A stretch of 64,000 bases of DNA from Amycolatopsis sp. CA-128772 (GTDB lineage Bacteria; Actinomycetota; Actinomycetes; Mycobacteriales; Pseudonocardiaceae). The DNA is taken from contig NZ_PPHG01000080.1 in the NCBI RefSeq assembly GCF_002904295.1, positions 1-64,000 on the forward strand, read 5' to 3'. A model generated the notes under the pieces. The model worked only from the letters and a program-made list of their open reading frames with translations, did no database searches and had not been told where the DNA came from. A program made the translations under genes and the position numbers. Shown in pieces: positions 34,676-41,944 of this stretch (positions are counted from its first letter, which is position 1; each line of letters begins with the position of its first letter).

Positions 34676-35691
34676 CCGGCGTGCGCTGCATGCTCATGCG
34701 CGGCGGCACCTCGAAGGGCGCCTACTTCCTCGCCGGCGACCTGCCCGCCGACCCGGCCGCCCGCGACGACCTCCTGCTGCGGATCATGGGCACCCCCGAC
34801 CCGCGCCAGATCGACGGTCTCGGCGGCGCGCAGCCCGTCACCAGCAAGGTCGCGATCGTCTCGAAAGCCACCGACGCCGGCCACGACGTCGACTACCTCT
34901 TCCTGCAGCTCGGCGTGGAGGAACCCACCGTCTCCGACCGCCAGACGTGCGGCAACCTGCTCGCCGGCGTCGGGCAGTTCGCTGTCGAACGCGGGCTGGT
35001 GGCCGCCGGCCCGGAGCGCACCACCGTGCGCGTGCGGCTGCTCAACACCGGTTCGATCGCCGTCGCGACCTTCGCCACGCCCGGCGGCGAAGCCGACTAC
35101 CGCGGCGGCACGGCCATCTCCGGCGTGCCCGGCACGGCCGCCCCGGTCGAGCTCGACTTCACCGGGACGGAAGGGTCCGTGTGCGGCAGCCTCCTGCCCA
35201 CCGGCCACGTCCGCGACGACATCGGCGGCATCGCCGTCACCTGCGTGGACAACGGGATGCCGGTCGTCGTCGCGCGCGCCGAAGACCTCGGTGGCGAGCC
35301 CGGCCTGGGCGAGCGGATCGACGCGCTGCGCATCGAGGCCGGGAAGCTGATGGGCCTCGGCGACGTCCGCGGCTCGTCCGTCCCGAAGACCACGCTGGTC
35401 GCCGCGCCCCGCGACGGCGGCGCCATCGCCACCCGCACCTTCATCCCGGTCAAGCCGCACCCGTCGATCGGGGTGCTCGGCGGCGTCAGCGTCGTGACGG
35501 CGTTGCTGCTCGACGGCGCCGTCGGGGCCGAGCTCCTCCGGAAGCCGCCGGCGGGCGAGCCGATCGAAATCGAGCACCCGAGCGGAAAACTGGCCGTCGC
35601 GATCGAGTTCGAGGGGTCCCGGGTCCGCCGGTCGACGGTCATCCGCACCGCCCGGAAGCTGTTCGACGGCACCGTTTTCCCGCGGTCCTGA
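34672..35691 (+). CDS. ligU: 4-oxalomesaconate tautomerase (LigU/GalD, PrpF family)
   Basis: 339 residues of the PrpF/diaminopimelate-epimerase fold: CMLMRGGTSKGAYFLAGDLP at the start, GLGGAQPVTSKVAIVSK, a Cys in SDRQTCGNLLAGVG (about residue 90) and the second-half VTCVDNGMPVVV and KPHPSIGVLGGVSVVTA. GalD of Pseudomonas and LigU of Sphingobium interconvert 4-oxalomesaconate isomers before hydration by LigJ. It is coupled to ligK and closes the second lig transcript. Which of the two known reactions (keto-enol or allylic isomerisation) applies cannot be told. Confidence 0.9.
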   Translation: MTGVRCMLMRGGTSKGAYFLAGDLPADPAARDDLLLRIMGTPDPRQIDGLGGAQPVTSKVAIVSKATDAGHDVDYLFLQLGVEEPTVSDRQTCGNLLAGVGQFAVERGLVAAGPERTTVRVRLLNTGSIAVATFATPGGEADYRGGTAISGVPGTAAPVELDFTGTEGSVCGSLLPTGHVRDDIGGIAVTCVDNGMPVVVARAEDLGGEPGLGERIDALRIEAGKLMGLGDVRGSSVPKTTLVAAPRDGGAIATRTFIPVKPHPSIGVLGGVSVVTALLLDGAVGAELLRKPPAGEPIEIEHPSGKLAVAIEFEGSRVRRSTVIRTARKLFDGTVFPRS

Positions 35692-35884
35692 GGAGCCTGC
35701 CTTACCCGACCCCTCGCGCCGGACTGGGAGCCGGTCACCTGGACCGGGGCCGAGCGGGCCAAGGGACAGGGCCGTCCGGCAGGTCTTCCGGCTGCTACGC
35801 CCGCCCACCTGGTGGTGCCCGCGGGGACCAGGCGCTACGGTGAGCTCCTCGGTCCGCGCACAGCGTGACGGCCTGGGGGTGGGG

Positions 35885-37114
35885 ATGGGTGCGACGTGGT
35901 CCGCGTTCGCGGCGCGCGGGTTCCGGGTGCTCTGGCTGGCGGGCCTGCTGTCGGTGGCCGGGGACCAGCTCGCGCGGGTCGCCTTGTCGATACTCGTCTT
36001 CCAGCGCACCGGTTCCGCGGCGCTGAGCGCGGCGACGTACGCGTTGTCGATGCTGCCCGCGCTCGTGTCGGGGGCGCTGCTCTCGTGGCTGGCCGACCGG
36101 TTCCCGCGCCGCCGCCTGCTGGTGGCGTGCGACGCCGTCCGGGCGGTGCTGGTGACCGTGATGGCCGTGCCCGTGGTGCCGTTGCCGCTGATGGCCGCGC
36201 TGCTCGTGCTGGTCCAGCTGGCCGAAGCGCCGTTCTCGGCGGCGCAGGGCGCGGTCCTGCCCGAGCTGCTGGGCCCCCGCTACGAAGCCGGGCAGGCGGT
36301 GCAGCAGGTCACCACCCAGCTGTGCCTGGTGCTCGGGTTCGTCGCGGCCGCGTTCGTGGTCACCGCGGTCGGCGCGCACGCCGCCTTGGCCGTCGACGCC
36401 GCCACGTTCGCCGTGTCCGCCGTGCTGATCCGGGCCGGCCTCGGCCCGCACCCGCCGCCGGACGGCGACGGCGAAAGCGGGGCGACCTGGTGGCGTCGCT
36501 CCTGGCGCCGGGTCGCCGCGGGCGCGGTGACCGTCGGCCGGGACCGCACGCTGGGCACGTTGGTGTGCCTGGGCTGGCTCGCGCTGTTCACCGTCGTCCC
36601 CGAGGGGCTCGCCGTGCCGTTCGCGCAGCAGGTCGGCGTGGGCGGCGGCTGGATCGGGGTGCTGCTCGCCGCGGAACCGGCGGGCGCGGTCGCCGGCGCG
36701 CTGCTGCTGCGGCGGGTCGCGCGGCCGGTGCGGGTGCGCGCGCTGGGGGTGCTCGCGGTCGGGACGTCGGCGCCGCTGGTGGCCTTCTGGGGCCGGCCCA
36801 CCCTGGGCGCGGCACTGGCCCTGCTCTTCGTGTCCGGGCTGTGCTCGGCGTACCAGGTGACCGCGGGGGCGACGTTCGTCCAGCTGTCCCCGCCGCGGGT
36901 GCGCGGGCGGACCCTCGGGTTTGCCCGGACCGGGATGATCGCCGGGCAGGGGCTCGGCATCGTGGCCGGTGGGGTGCTCGCCCAGCTGGCCGGGCCGTCC
37001 ACGGCGATCGCCTGGGCGGGGACCGCGGGAGCGCTGGCCGCGCTCGCCGCGGCCGCGGCCTGGGCGCGTCGCCGCCCGGACGTCGTTTCGGCCGCGCTGC
37101 CGGCCGAATCCTGA
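35885..37114 (+). CDS. MFS transporter (efflux type)
   Basis: 409 residues from ATG 35885 with purine-rich GGGGGTGGGG before it; a GTG at 35840 would add 15 residues. There are 12 membrane helices. The helix 2-3 loop LADRFPRRRLLVACD fits the MFS_3/TetA-like exporter group (MFS_1). Tail residues are Ala/Arg rich. The stop lies 7 bp from the end of the convergent mini-ORFs. Substrate is unknown. It could export a product of the adjacent peptide genes, but the opposite orientation does not favour a single operon. Confidence 0.82.
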   Translation: MGATWSAFAARGFRVLWLAGLLSVAGDQLARVALSILVFQRTGSAALSAATYALSMLPALVSGALLSWLADRFPRRRLLVACDAVRAVLVTVMAVPVVPLPLMAALLVLVQLAEAPFSAAQGAVLPELLGPRYEAGQAVQQVTTQLCLVLGFVAAAFVVTAVGAHAALAVDAATFAVSAVLIRAGLGPHPPPDGDGESGATWWRRSWRRVAAGAVTVGRDRTLGTLVCLGWLALFTVVPEGLAVPFAQQVGVGGGWIGVLLAAEPAGAVAGALLLRRVARPVRVRALGVLAVGTSAPLVAFWGRPTLGAALALLFVSGLCSAYQVTAGATFVQLSPPRVRGRTLGFARTGMIAGQGLGIVAGGVLAQLAGPSTAIAWAGTAGALAALAAAAAWARRRPDVVSAALPAES

Positions 37115-37120
37115 GGGGGT

Positions 37121-37141
37121 TCACCAGCCCTTGTCGCTCAT
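37121..37141 (-). CDS. Hexapeptide mini-ORF MSDKGW, copy A
   Basis: Six codons plus TGA on the minus strand encode M-S-D-K-G-W. The ATG is preceded by AAGGAG with a 7-base spacer (the mRNA reads GGAAGGAGCACGCC before ATG). The 23-bp block from ATG through the stop is identical to copy B 66 bp away, whereas the flanks have diverged. CCGGTACCGG lies upstream of both. I infer a real pair of tiny genes. The product could be a minimal RiPP precursor (the pentapeptide biarylitide precursors set a precedent), a signalling or a leader peptide. No modifying enzyme is adjacent. Confidence 0.5.
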   Translation of the reverse strand: MSDKGW

Positions 37142-37186
37142 GGCGTGCTCCTTCCGGTACCGGGGGACGGGGTTCGGTCGCGGTGT

Positions 37187-37207
37187 TCACCAGCCCTTGT
37201 CGCTCAT
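37187..37207 (-). CDS. Hexapeptide mini-ORF MSDKGW, copy B
   Basis: Same coding sequence as copy A: M-S-D-K-G-W and TGA. Its SD is GGAAGGGCGAG with a 7-base spacer. It lies 66 bp (22 codons) upstream of copy A in the direction of transcription, and about 155 bp from the divergent diguanylate cyclase start. Conservation of the exact codons in both copies with different ribosome-binding sites speaks for selection on the peptide or for a very recent duplication. The upstream CCGGTACCGG motif is kept but is 12 bases further away than in copy A. Confidence 0.5.
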   Translation of the reverse strand: MSDKGW

Positions 37208-37361
37208 CGGCTCGCCCTTCCGTGCGGTTCGTCCGGTACCGGATACCCGGAATCGTCCCAGCCGCCCACTCGGGTCGCCGGGGCGGGAATCGGCTGACAT
37301 CCGGCCGCAACGCGACTACCCTGGGCAATCAGGTGATCACGGGCGCGGGGGAGGCGCTGCG

Positions 37362-38624
37362 ATGAGCGGAAACGCGGTCACCGGCGGAGAGCGGTCGCCG
37401 TCGGGCTGGAAGCTGTGGTCGTTGCCGGGGCGGGTGCGGTTCCTCGTCCTGGGCGTGGACCTGGTGGCCTTCGGGCTGCTGGTGCTGTCGGCGCGGGCGG
37501 CGCCGACGTCCGCGGAGTGGGTGACGGCGGGCTGGCTCGCCGCGGCGGCACTGCCGCACCTGCACGCGTCGCACCTCATCGAGCAACGGCGCCGCGACCG
37601 CTCGGGCACGCCGTACGTCGACCTCTGCAGCGTGTGGATCTTCGCCGGGGCGATCGCGCTGCCGCTGGTGCTCGAACTGGCGCTGGTGGCGGTGATCTAC
37701 GGCCACCGCTGGGTGCTGGTCAACCGGTTCGACGCGGTCCGGCCGCCGCACCGCACGGTGTTCACCGCCGCCACGCTCGCGCTGGCCGCGGCGGCCGCGG
37801 CCGGGGTCCTGCGGCTGACCGGCGTCCACGAGCACCTCGCCGGTGGTGCGCGGCCCGGCTGGGCCGACCTGGCCGCGGTGATCGCCGCGGCCGGGGTGCA
37901 GTGGGTGGTCAACACGGCGCTCGTCGGCACGGTCATCGCCTGGACGGTCCCCGTCGAGCACCCCCGCCGGCTGCTCGGCAGTGCTTCGGACAACCTGCTG
38001 GAGGTCAGCCAGCTGGCGCTCGGGGTGTTCGTGGCGTTCGCGCTGCTGTGGTGGCCGCCCGCGGCGCTGCTGATGATCATCCCGACGTTCGCGCTGCACC
38101 AGTGCGTCCAGCTCGACCAGCTGAAGCTCGCCGCCCGCACCGACCAGCGCACCGGGCTGCTCAACGCGATCGCGTGGCACGAGCAGGCCGAGCACGCGCT
38201 CGGCCGCACCCGCGGCCGCACGGGCGTGCTGATGATCGACCTCGACTGGTTCAAGCGGATCAACGACACCCACGGCCACCCGGTCGGCGACGGCGTCCTG
38301 GCCGAGGTGGCCACGGTGCTGACCAGGACGGTCCGGCGCGGCGACACGGTCGGCCGCTACGGCGGCGAGGAGTTCGCGGTCCTGCTGCCCGACGTCGACG
38401 AAGCCGAGCTGCGCGCGATCGCCGAGCGGATCCGCGTCCGCATCCGGGCGCTGCGCATCACCACACCGGCGGGCGAGCCGGTGACGCTGTCGGCCACGAT
38501 CGGCGCGGCCCTGCACCCGGTGGTCCCGGAAGCGGGCCTCGACGAGGTGATCCGCGCGGCCGACGACGCGTTGTACGCGGGCAAGAAGGCGGGCCGCGAC
38601 CGGGTGGCGGTCGCCGGTTTCTGA
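37362..38624 (+). CDS. Membrane diguanylate cyclase (GGDEF)
   Basis: 420 residues. An N-terminal part with six to eight membrane helices (residues 25-260; MASE-like, LGVDLVAFGLLVLSARA...) is followed by a GGDEF domain (about 265-420): DQRTGLLNAIAWHEQA, MIDLDWFKRINDTHGHPVGDGVL, then the active site YGGEEFAVLLPD and a final DDALYAGKKAGRDRV. GGEEF is an active-site variant that makes c-di-GMP from two GTP. An RxxD inhibitory site is not obvious upstream. The ATG has GGGGGAGG before it. No c-di-GMP receptor gene is nearby. Confidence 0.9.
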   Translation: MSGNAVTGGERSPSGWKLWSLPGRVRFLVLGVDLVAFGLLVLSARAAPTSAEWVTAGWLAAAALPHLHASHLIEQRRRDRSGTPYVDLCSVWIFAGAIALPLVLELALVAVIYGHRWVLVNRFDAVRPPHRTVFTAATLALAAAAAAGVLRLTGVHEHLAGGARPGWADLAAVIAAAGVQWVVNTALVGTVIAWTVPVEHPRRLLGSASDNLLEVSQLALGVFVAFALLWWPPAALLMIIPTFALHQCVQLDQLKLAARTDQRTGLLNAIAWHEQAEHALGRTRGRTGVLMIDLDWFKRINDTHGHPVGDGVLAEVATVLTRTVRRGDTVGRYGGEEFAVLLPDVDEAELRAIAERIRVRIRALRITTPAGEPVTLSATIGAALHPVVPEAGLDEVIRAADDALYAGKKAGRDRVAVAGF

Positions 38625-38626
38625 CG

Positions 38627-39079
38627 TCAGTTCTGCCCGGGATCGGCCGGCCCGCGGTGGTTCTGGAGGGCGAGCCCTCGTTCGTGGTCGAAGGTCACCG
38701 GCACCTCGGTCCCGACGAGGGGACAGCGCCGGAGCGCGTCGCGGGTGACTGCGTCGTAGAGCTCGTCGGTCGCCGCCCCGGGCAGGTAGATGCCGACGTC
38801 CGCGCGGAGCTGGTAGCTGCCGTCGTCCCGGTGGGACAGCGTGGCCTCGGCGGTGACGACGCTTTCGGCCGGCTCCACGTCCAGCGACGTGGCGGCGATC
38901 GTCAGGGCCTGGTGCAGGCAGGTCGCCAGCGCGGCCGCGTAGAGCCGTTCGGGGTTCAGCGCGTCGGCGGTCCCGTCACCGCTCGGCGCACCGACGGGAA
39001 AGGCGAGATCGCCCCGGCCGTCCACCCGGACACTCCCGCGGCTCGACGTGGCCTGCGCCGTATGGATGTCCTGTGCCAT
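38627..39079 (-). CDS. OsmC/Ohr family peroxide-resistance protein
   Basis: 150 residues from ATG 39079. Ohr features: LNPERLYAAALATCLHQALTIAA with the first redox Cys (about residue 52) and RRCPLVGTEVPVTF with the second (about 117). Ohr reduces organic hydroperoxides with lipoylated or thiol partners. The N-terminal strands (VRVDGRGDLAFPVG) are also typical. It is convergent with the GGDEF gene with 2 bp between stops. No OhrR regulator is adjacent, although a MarR gene is found 8 kb away. Confidence 0.88.
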   Translation of the reverse strand: MAQDIHTAQATSSRGSVRVDGRGDLAFPVGAPSGDGTADALNPERLYAAALATCLHQALTIAATSLDVEPAESVVTAEATLSHRDDGSYQLRADVGIYLPGAATDELYDAVTRDALRRCPLVGTEVPVTFDHERGLALQNHRGPADPGQN

Positions 39080-39229
39080 CGCGTCCTCCGTGCTCGCTGG
39101 TGCCGCGCGGTTACCCGGCGAAACCCGCGCCACACGCCCGGGCGGGATGGTCGCCGCCAGGACCACGCGGGCGGGCGGCAAGCCGCGGATCACCCGGCCG
39201 GCCCGCGTGCCTCGGGTGTCTGATAGTGG

Positions 39230-39436
39230 CTACAGGTTGATGGCGTGCTGGTGCGCCCGCGCGATCGTGGAATCGACCGACACCGAGCAGCCCACCAGGC
39301 CGGCCGCATCGGCTTGGTGAGCAGGCGGTCCAGGACGGTGCCCCGGGTCCCGTCGTCGGCCGTCGGGCGATGCCAGGTCCAGCTCGTCTGCCACGGATCG
39401 CACACCGCCGGCCCACCACGCCAGGCGATGCCGCAT
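39230..39436 (-). pseudogene. IS5-type transposase remnant, frameshifted
   Basis: Two frames together give recognisable transposase sequence: CDPWQTSWTWHRPTADDGTRGTVLDRLLTK in one frame, then ADAAGLVGCSVSVDSTIARAHQHA in the next, ending at TAG 39230. IS5-family enzymes have PWQTVWKRH..., DRLL and SVDSTIARAHQHA with the first catalytic Asp in this position. The remainder of the catalytic domain is missing and a one-base deletion separates the frames. No terminal inverted repeats were found. It is an old insertion relic between an Ohr gene and a LacI gene. Confidence 0.75.
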
Positions 39437-39473
39437 CGGAAAGCGGCCGCCCCGAACGTCTGTCAGACGCGAC

Positions 39474-40469
39474 CTAACTCGTCTCGCGCACTTCCAGGCG
39501 GTGCGGCGCCACGATCGACCGCGGTGGTCCCGGCTCGGCCGCCTGCCGGGCGAGGCGGTCGAGGGCCAGTTCCGCGATGCGGGCCTTGTCCGGGGATACC
39601 GTCGTCAGGGCCGGGATGCTGTAGCGGCCGTCCTCGATGTCGTCGAAGCCCACCAGGGCCAGGAACTCCGGCACCGCGACGCCGCGGTCGGCCGCCGCGC
39701 GCAGGGCGCCCAGGGCGAGCTCGTCGGTGAAGCAGAACACCGCGTCCGGTGGCCGGTGCGTGTCCAGCAGGCGCAGCATCGCCGCGTGGCCGTCGGCGCG
39801 GTGGAGGCGGCGCACCGGGACTTCGAGCTCCCGCTCGGCCGGCAGCCCGGCTTCCGCCAGCGCCTGCCGGTAGCCCGCGAGACGCTGGCGGGCCGTCGCG
39901 TTGAGCGACCGCGGCTGGATGCCGAGTGCCGCGACGCGCCGGCGGCCCGACGCCAGCAGGTGCGCGGTGGCTTCGCGGGCGGCCACGACGTTGTCGATGG
40001 CGACGTGGTCGACGCCGGCCGTGCCGTCGTGCTCGCCGAGGAGCACCAGCGGGACCGGGTCGGTGCGGGCGGCCAGCTCCGCGGGGGCCACCGCCCACGG
40101 GCTGAACAGGACGCCGTCGACGAGCTGGCTGCGCTGGCCGTGCAGCAGTTCCTTCTCGCGTTCGGCGTCGCCGTCGGTCTGGTCGATGAGGACCGTCAGG
40201 CCGCGGGTGCCGGCGATGCGCACGGTCCGCGCGGCGAGCTCGGCGAAGTACGGCGAGTCGATCTCCGGGATGACCAGCGCGACCAGCCCGGTCCGGCCCT
40301 GGCGCAGCGTCCGGGCGGCCAGGTTGGGCCGGTAGCCGAGCGCGTCGATGCTCGCCTGCACCCGTTCGCGGGTCGCCGGGGCCACGTAGCGGAACCCGTT
40401 GACCACGTTGGACACCGTGCGCACCGAGACGCCCGCGTGCTCGGCGACGTCGCGCAGTTTCGGGTTCAC
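39474..40469 (-). CDS. LacI-family transcriptional regulator
   Basis: 331 residues from GTG 40469 (an in-frame ATG further upstream would fall inside the operator). Helix-turn-helix KLRDVAEHAGVSVRTVSNVVNG with hinge helix PNLAARTLRQGRTGLVALVIPEI, followed by a periplasmic-binding-like effector domain (VDHVAIDNVVAAREATAHLL, DAVFCFTDELALGALRAA, LVGFDDIEDGRYSIPALTTV). It is divergent from a dioxygenase gene; a perfect 26-bp dyad lies between them. It most likely represses both. Effector unknown. Confidence 0.9.
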   Translation of the reverse strand: MNPKLRDVAEHAGVSVRTVSNVVNGFRYVAPATRERVQASIDALGYRPNLAARTLRQGRTGLVALVIPEIDSPYFAELAARTVRIAGTRGLTVLIDQTDGDAEREKELLHGQRSQLVDGVLFSPWAVAPAELAARTDPVPLVLLGEHDGTAGVDHVAIDNVVAAREATAHLLASGRRRVAALGIQPRSLNATARQRLAGYRQALAEAGLPAERELEVPVRRLHRADGHAAMLRLLDTHRPPDAVFCFTDELALGALRAAADRGVAVPEFLALVGFDDIEDGRYSIPALTTVSPDKARIAELALDRLARQAAEPGPPRSIVAPHRLEVRETS

Positions 40470-40485
40470 CGGCGCATCGTACCTC

Positions 40486-40511
40486 TTGCAACGTGGCATG
40501 CCACGTTGCAA
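40486..40511. promoter_or_regulatory. 26-bp perfect dyad, LacI operator
   Basis: TTGCAACGTGGCA followed without gap by its exact reverse complement. It sits 16 bp before the LacI start and 40 bp before the dioxygenase start. Confidence 0.8.
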
Positions 40512-40551
40512 ACTGAGCTGCCACGCCGTCGTGCCCACGTTGGAGGCCAGG

Positions 40552-41409
40552 ATGACCCCGCACCAGACCGTCCCCGCCCCGCTGCCCGCGGCCGAGGTCG
40601 CCGCGCTGACCGAGCGCCTGTACGCCGACGGGATCATCGGCCTGCCGGGCGCGTTCACCCGCGACTGGGTGCGGCAGCTGGGCGAAGACATCGACACGGC
40701 GTTCGCCGAGGCCCGCGCCCGGCCGGGCGGCGCCGTCGGCCGCGGGCCGAACCGGTTCTACGTCGAGATCCACCCGGAGCAGCTGCGCGGATTCGTCGAC
40801 CTGGCCACCCACCCGTGGATCACGGCCGTGGCCGAGGCGGTGCTGGGGCCGGCGTACCGGATCGTCGAGGTCGGTTTCGACGTCCCGCTCGCGGGCGCGG
40901 TCGACCAGCCGTGGCACCGCGACTTCCCGATGCCCGCCGAAACCGCGCGCGACCGCAGGCTGACGTCGCTGGCCGTCAACGTCACCGCGGTCGACACCGA
41001 GCCGGACATGGGGCCGTTCGAGATCGCGCCCGGCACGCACTGGGACGACGGCGGCGCGTTCGAGCACGGCATGTTCCCGCCGCGCGAGACCCACCCGCGC
41101 TACCGTGAGCTCGCGGCGCGCAAGTTCCCGAAGATGGGGGACATCTCCATCCGCTCGGCGCTGACCGTCCACCGCGGCACCGCCAACCACTCGGCCAAGG
41201 CCCGCCCGGTCCTGGTGCTCGGCCTCGACGCGCCCGGCGCGGGCAACGACGCCCACCACGACACGGCGGTGACCCGCGAGTTCCGGGCGTCGCTGCCGGA
41301 ATCCCTGCGGGCGCACCTGGACTGCCCGGTCGTCGACGTCCTGCGGCCGATCACGCAGAAGCACACGATCGAGGGGCTGGTGATGGGTGAATCGGGGGAG
41401 GGTTCCTGA
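40552..41409 (+). CDS. Phytanoyl-CoA dioxygenase family (Fe(II)/2-oxoglutarate) protein
   Basis: 285 residues with SD GGAGG. The double-stranded beta-helix shows the iron facial triad: WHRDFPM (His-x-Asp, about residue 122) and the distal His in LTVHRGTANHSAKARPVLVLGLDAP (about 205), whose Arg would bind 2-oxoglutarate. MGPFEIAPGTHWDD is typical of the PhyH family. It likely hydroxylates a small molecule. The divergent LacI suggests that a sugar-like or other small ligand induces it (inference). No biosynthetic genes are adjacent. Confidence 0.85.
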   Translation: MTPHQTVPAPLPAAEVAALTERLYADGIIGLPGAFTRDWVRQLGEDIDTAFAEARARPGGAVGRGPNRFYVEIHPEQLRGFVDLATHPWITAVAEAVLGPAYRIVEVGFDVPLAGAVDQPWHRDFPMPAETARDRRLTSLAVNVTAVDTEPDMGPFEIAPGTHWDDGGAFEHGMFPPRETHPRYRELAARKFPKMGDISIRSALTVHRGTANHSAKARPVLVLGLDAPGAGNDAHHDTAVTREFRASLPESLRAHLDCPVVDVLRPITQKHTIEGLVMGESGEGS

Positions 41410-41450
41410 GGCCGATGTTTGCCCCGCGCGGAGGGGGGCACCAGGGGGCC

Positions 41451-41591
41451 ATGGTTGAAGCGGGAATCACCGAGATGTCAGGCCGGGCCGGGGTCGTCGC
41501 GGCCCTGCGACGCGTGCTGCTCGCCTTCGGGGTCGGGGGCGCGCTCGCGTGCCTCGCCTGGATGGCGTTGTGGCTGGCCATGCACGTCTAG
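41451..41591 (+). CDS. Small single-helix membrane protein
   Basis: 46 residues. A short N-terminal part (MVEAGITEMSGRAGVVAALRR) is followed by one membrane helix, VLLAFGVGGALACLAWMALW, and a short LAMHV tail. GAGGGGGG lies upstream as a weak SD. The gene is between the dioxygenase and a strong terminator, in the same direction and 41 bp after the dioxygenase stop. I do not recognise it. It may be a small membrane regulator, or chance coding, but composition and position support a real gene. Confidence 0.45.
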   Translation: MVEAGITEMSGRAGVVAALRRVLLAFGVGGALACLAWMALWLAMHV

Positions 41592-41609
41592 GGAACCTGC
41601 CCCCCGGCT

Positions 41610-41650
41610 CAGGCTCCGGCCACGTGGATCCACACCGTGGCCGGAGCCTG
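41610..41650. terminator. 15-bp stem terminator between convergent genes
   Basis: CAGGCTCCGGCCACG, an 11-base loop (itself containing TGGATCCA), then the exact reverse complement. It separates the small membrane ORF from the convergent Cys-rich peptide gene. Confidence 0.85.
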
Positions 41651-41653
41651 ATC

Positions 41654-41776
41654 TCACTGGCAGGCTTCGCAGTCCGGGTCGTCGATGCGGCAGGCGGCAC
41701 CGTCGGTGAGCGGGAAGTCGAAGTCCTCCAGCACGGGTACGGTGGCGGACTCTTCCGGGGTGGTGGTGGCGGACAT
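41654..41776 (-). CDS. 40-residue Cys-rich acidic peptide, RiPP-precursor-like
   Basis: 40 residues: an acidic Thr/Glu-rich leader (MSATTTPEESATVPVLED), a FDFPLTDG segment and a core AACRIDDPDCEACQ with three Cys (C-x6-C-x2-C). The ATG has a near-perfect SD (AAAGGAGG, 4-base spacer), which makes this a confidently translated gene. The leader/core look and the F-x-F-x-L-x-D stretch recall FxLD-type lanthipeptide precursors, but no dehydratase or cyclase is nearby, and metal binding by the Cys is an alternative. It is divergent from a ZIP metal transporter, which fits the metal idea (inference). Confidence 0.65.
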   Translation of the reverse strand: MSATTTPEESATVPVLEDFDFPLTDGAACRIDDPDCEACQ

Positions 41777-41944
41777 GGCCCTCCTTTGTGGACGAACGCT
41801 TACCCCTGTGTGTAGCGCCGGAGGTCGTCCGGCATTCCGTGACCCGCGCCACATTCCTTCGGCGGCGAGACCCGCGCACGCGAGTTACGCGCCCGGCTGA
41901 GGTGGGTAGTCCCTCGGCGTCGCTCTCGGTGGAAGGTGGGTTTC

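Noticed and set aside
35731-35747. CCGGTC-ACCTG-GACCGG as terminator after ligU
   Set aside because: Six base pairs with a 5-base loop are too short to be convincing in such GC-rich DNA.
39080-39473. Intact insertion sequence
   Set aside because: Only a fragment of an IS5-type transposase in two frames, with no terminal repeats or target duplication visible.
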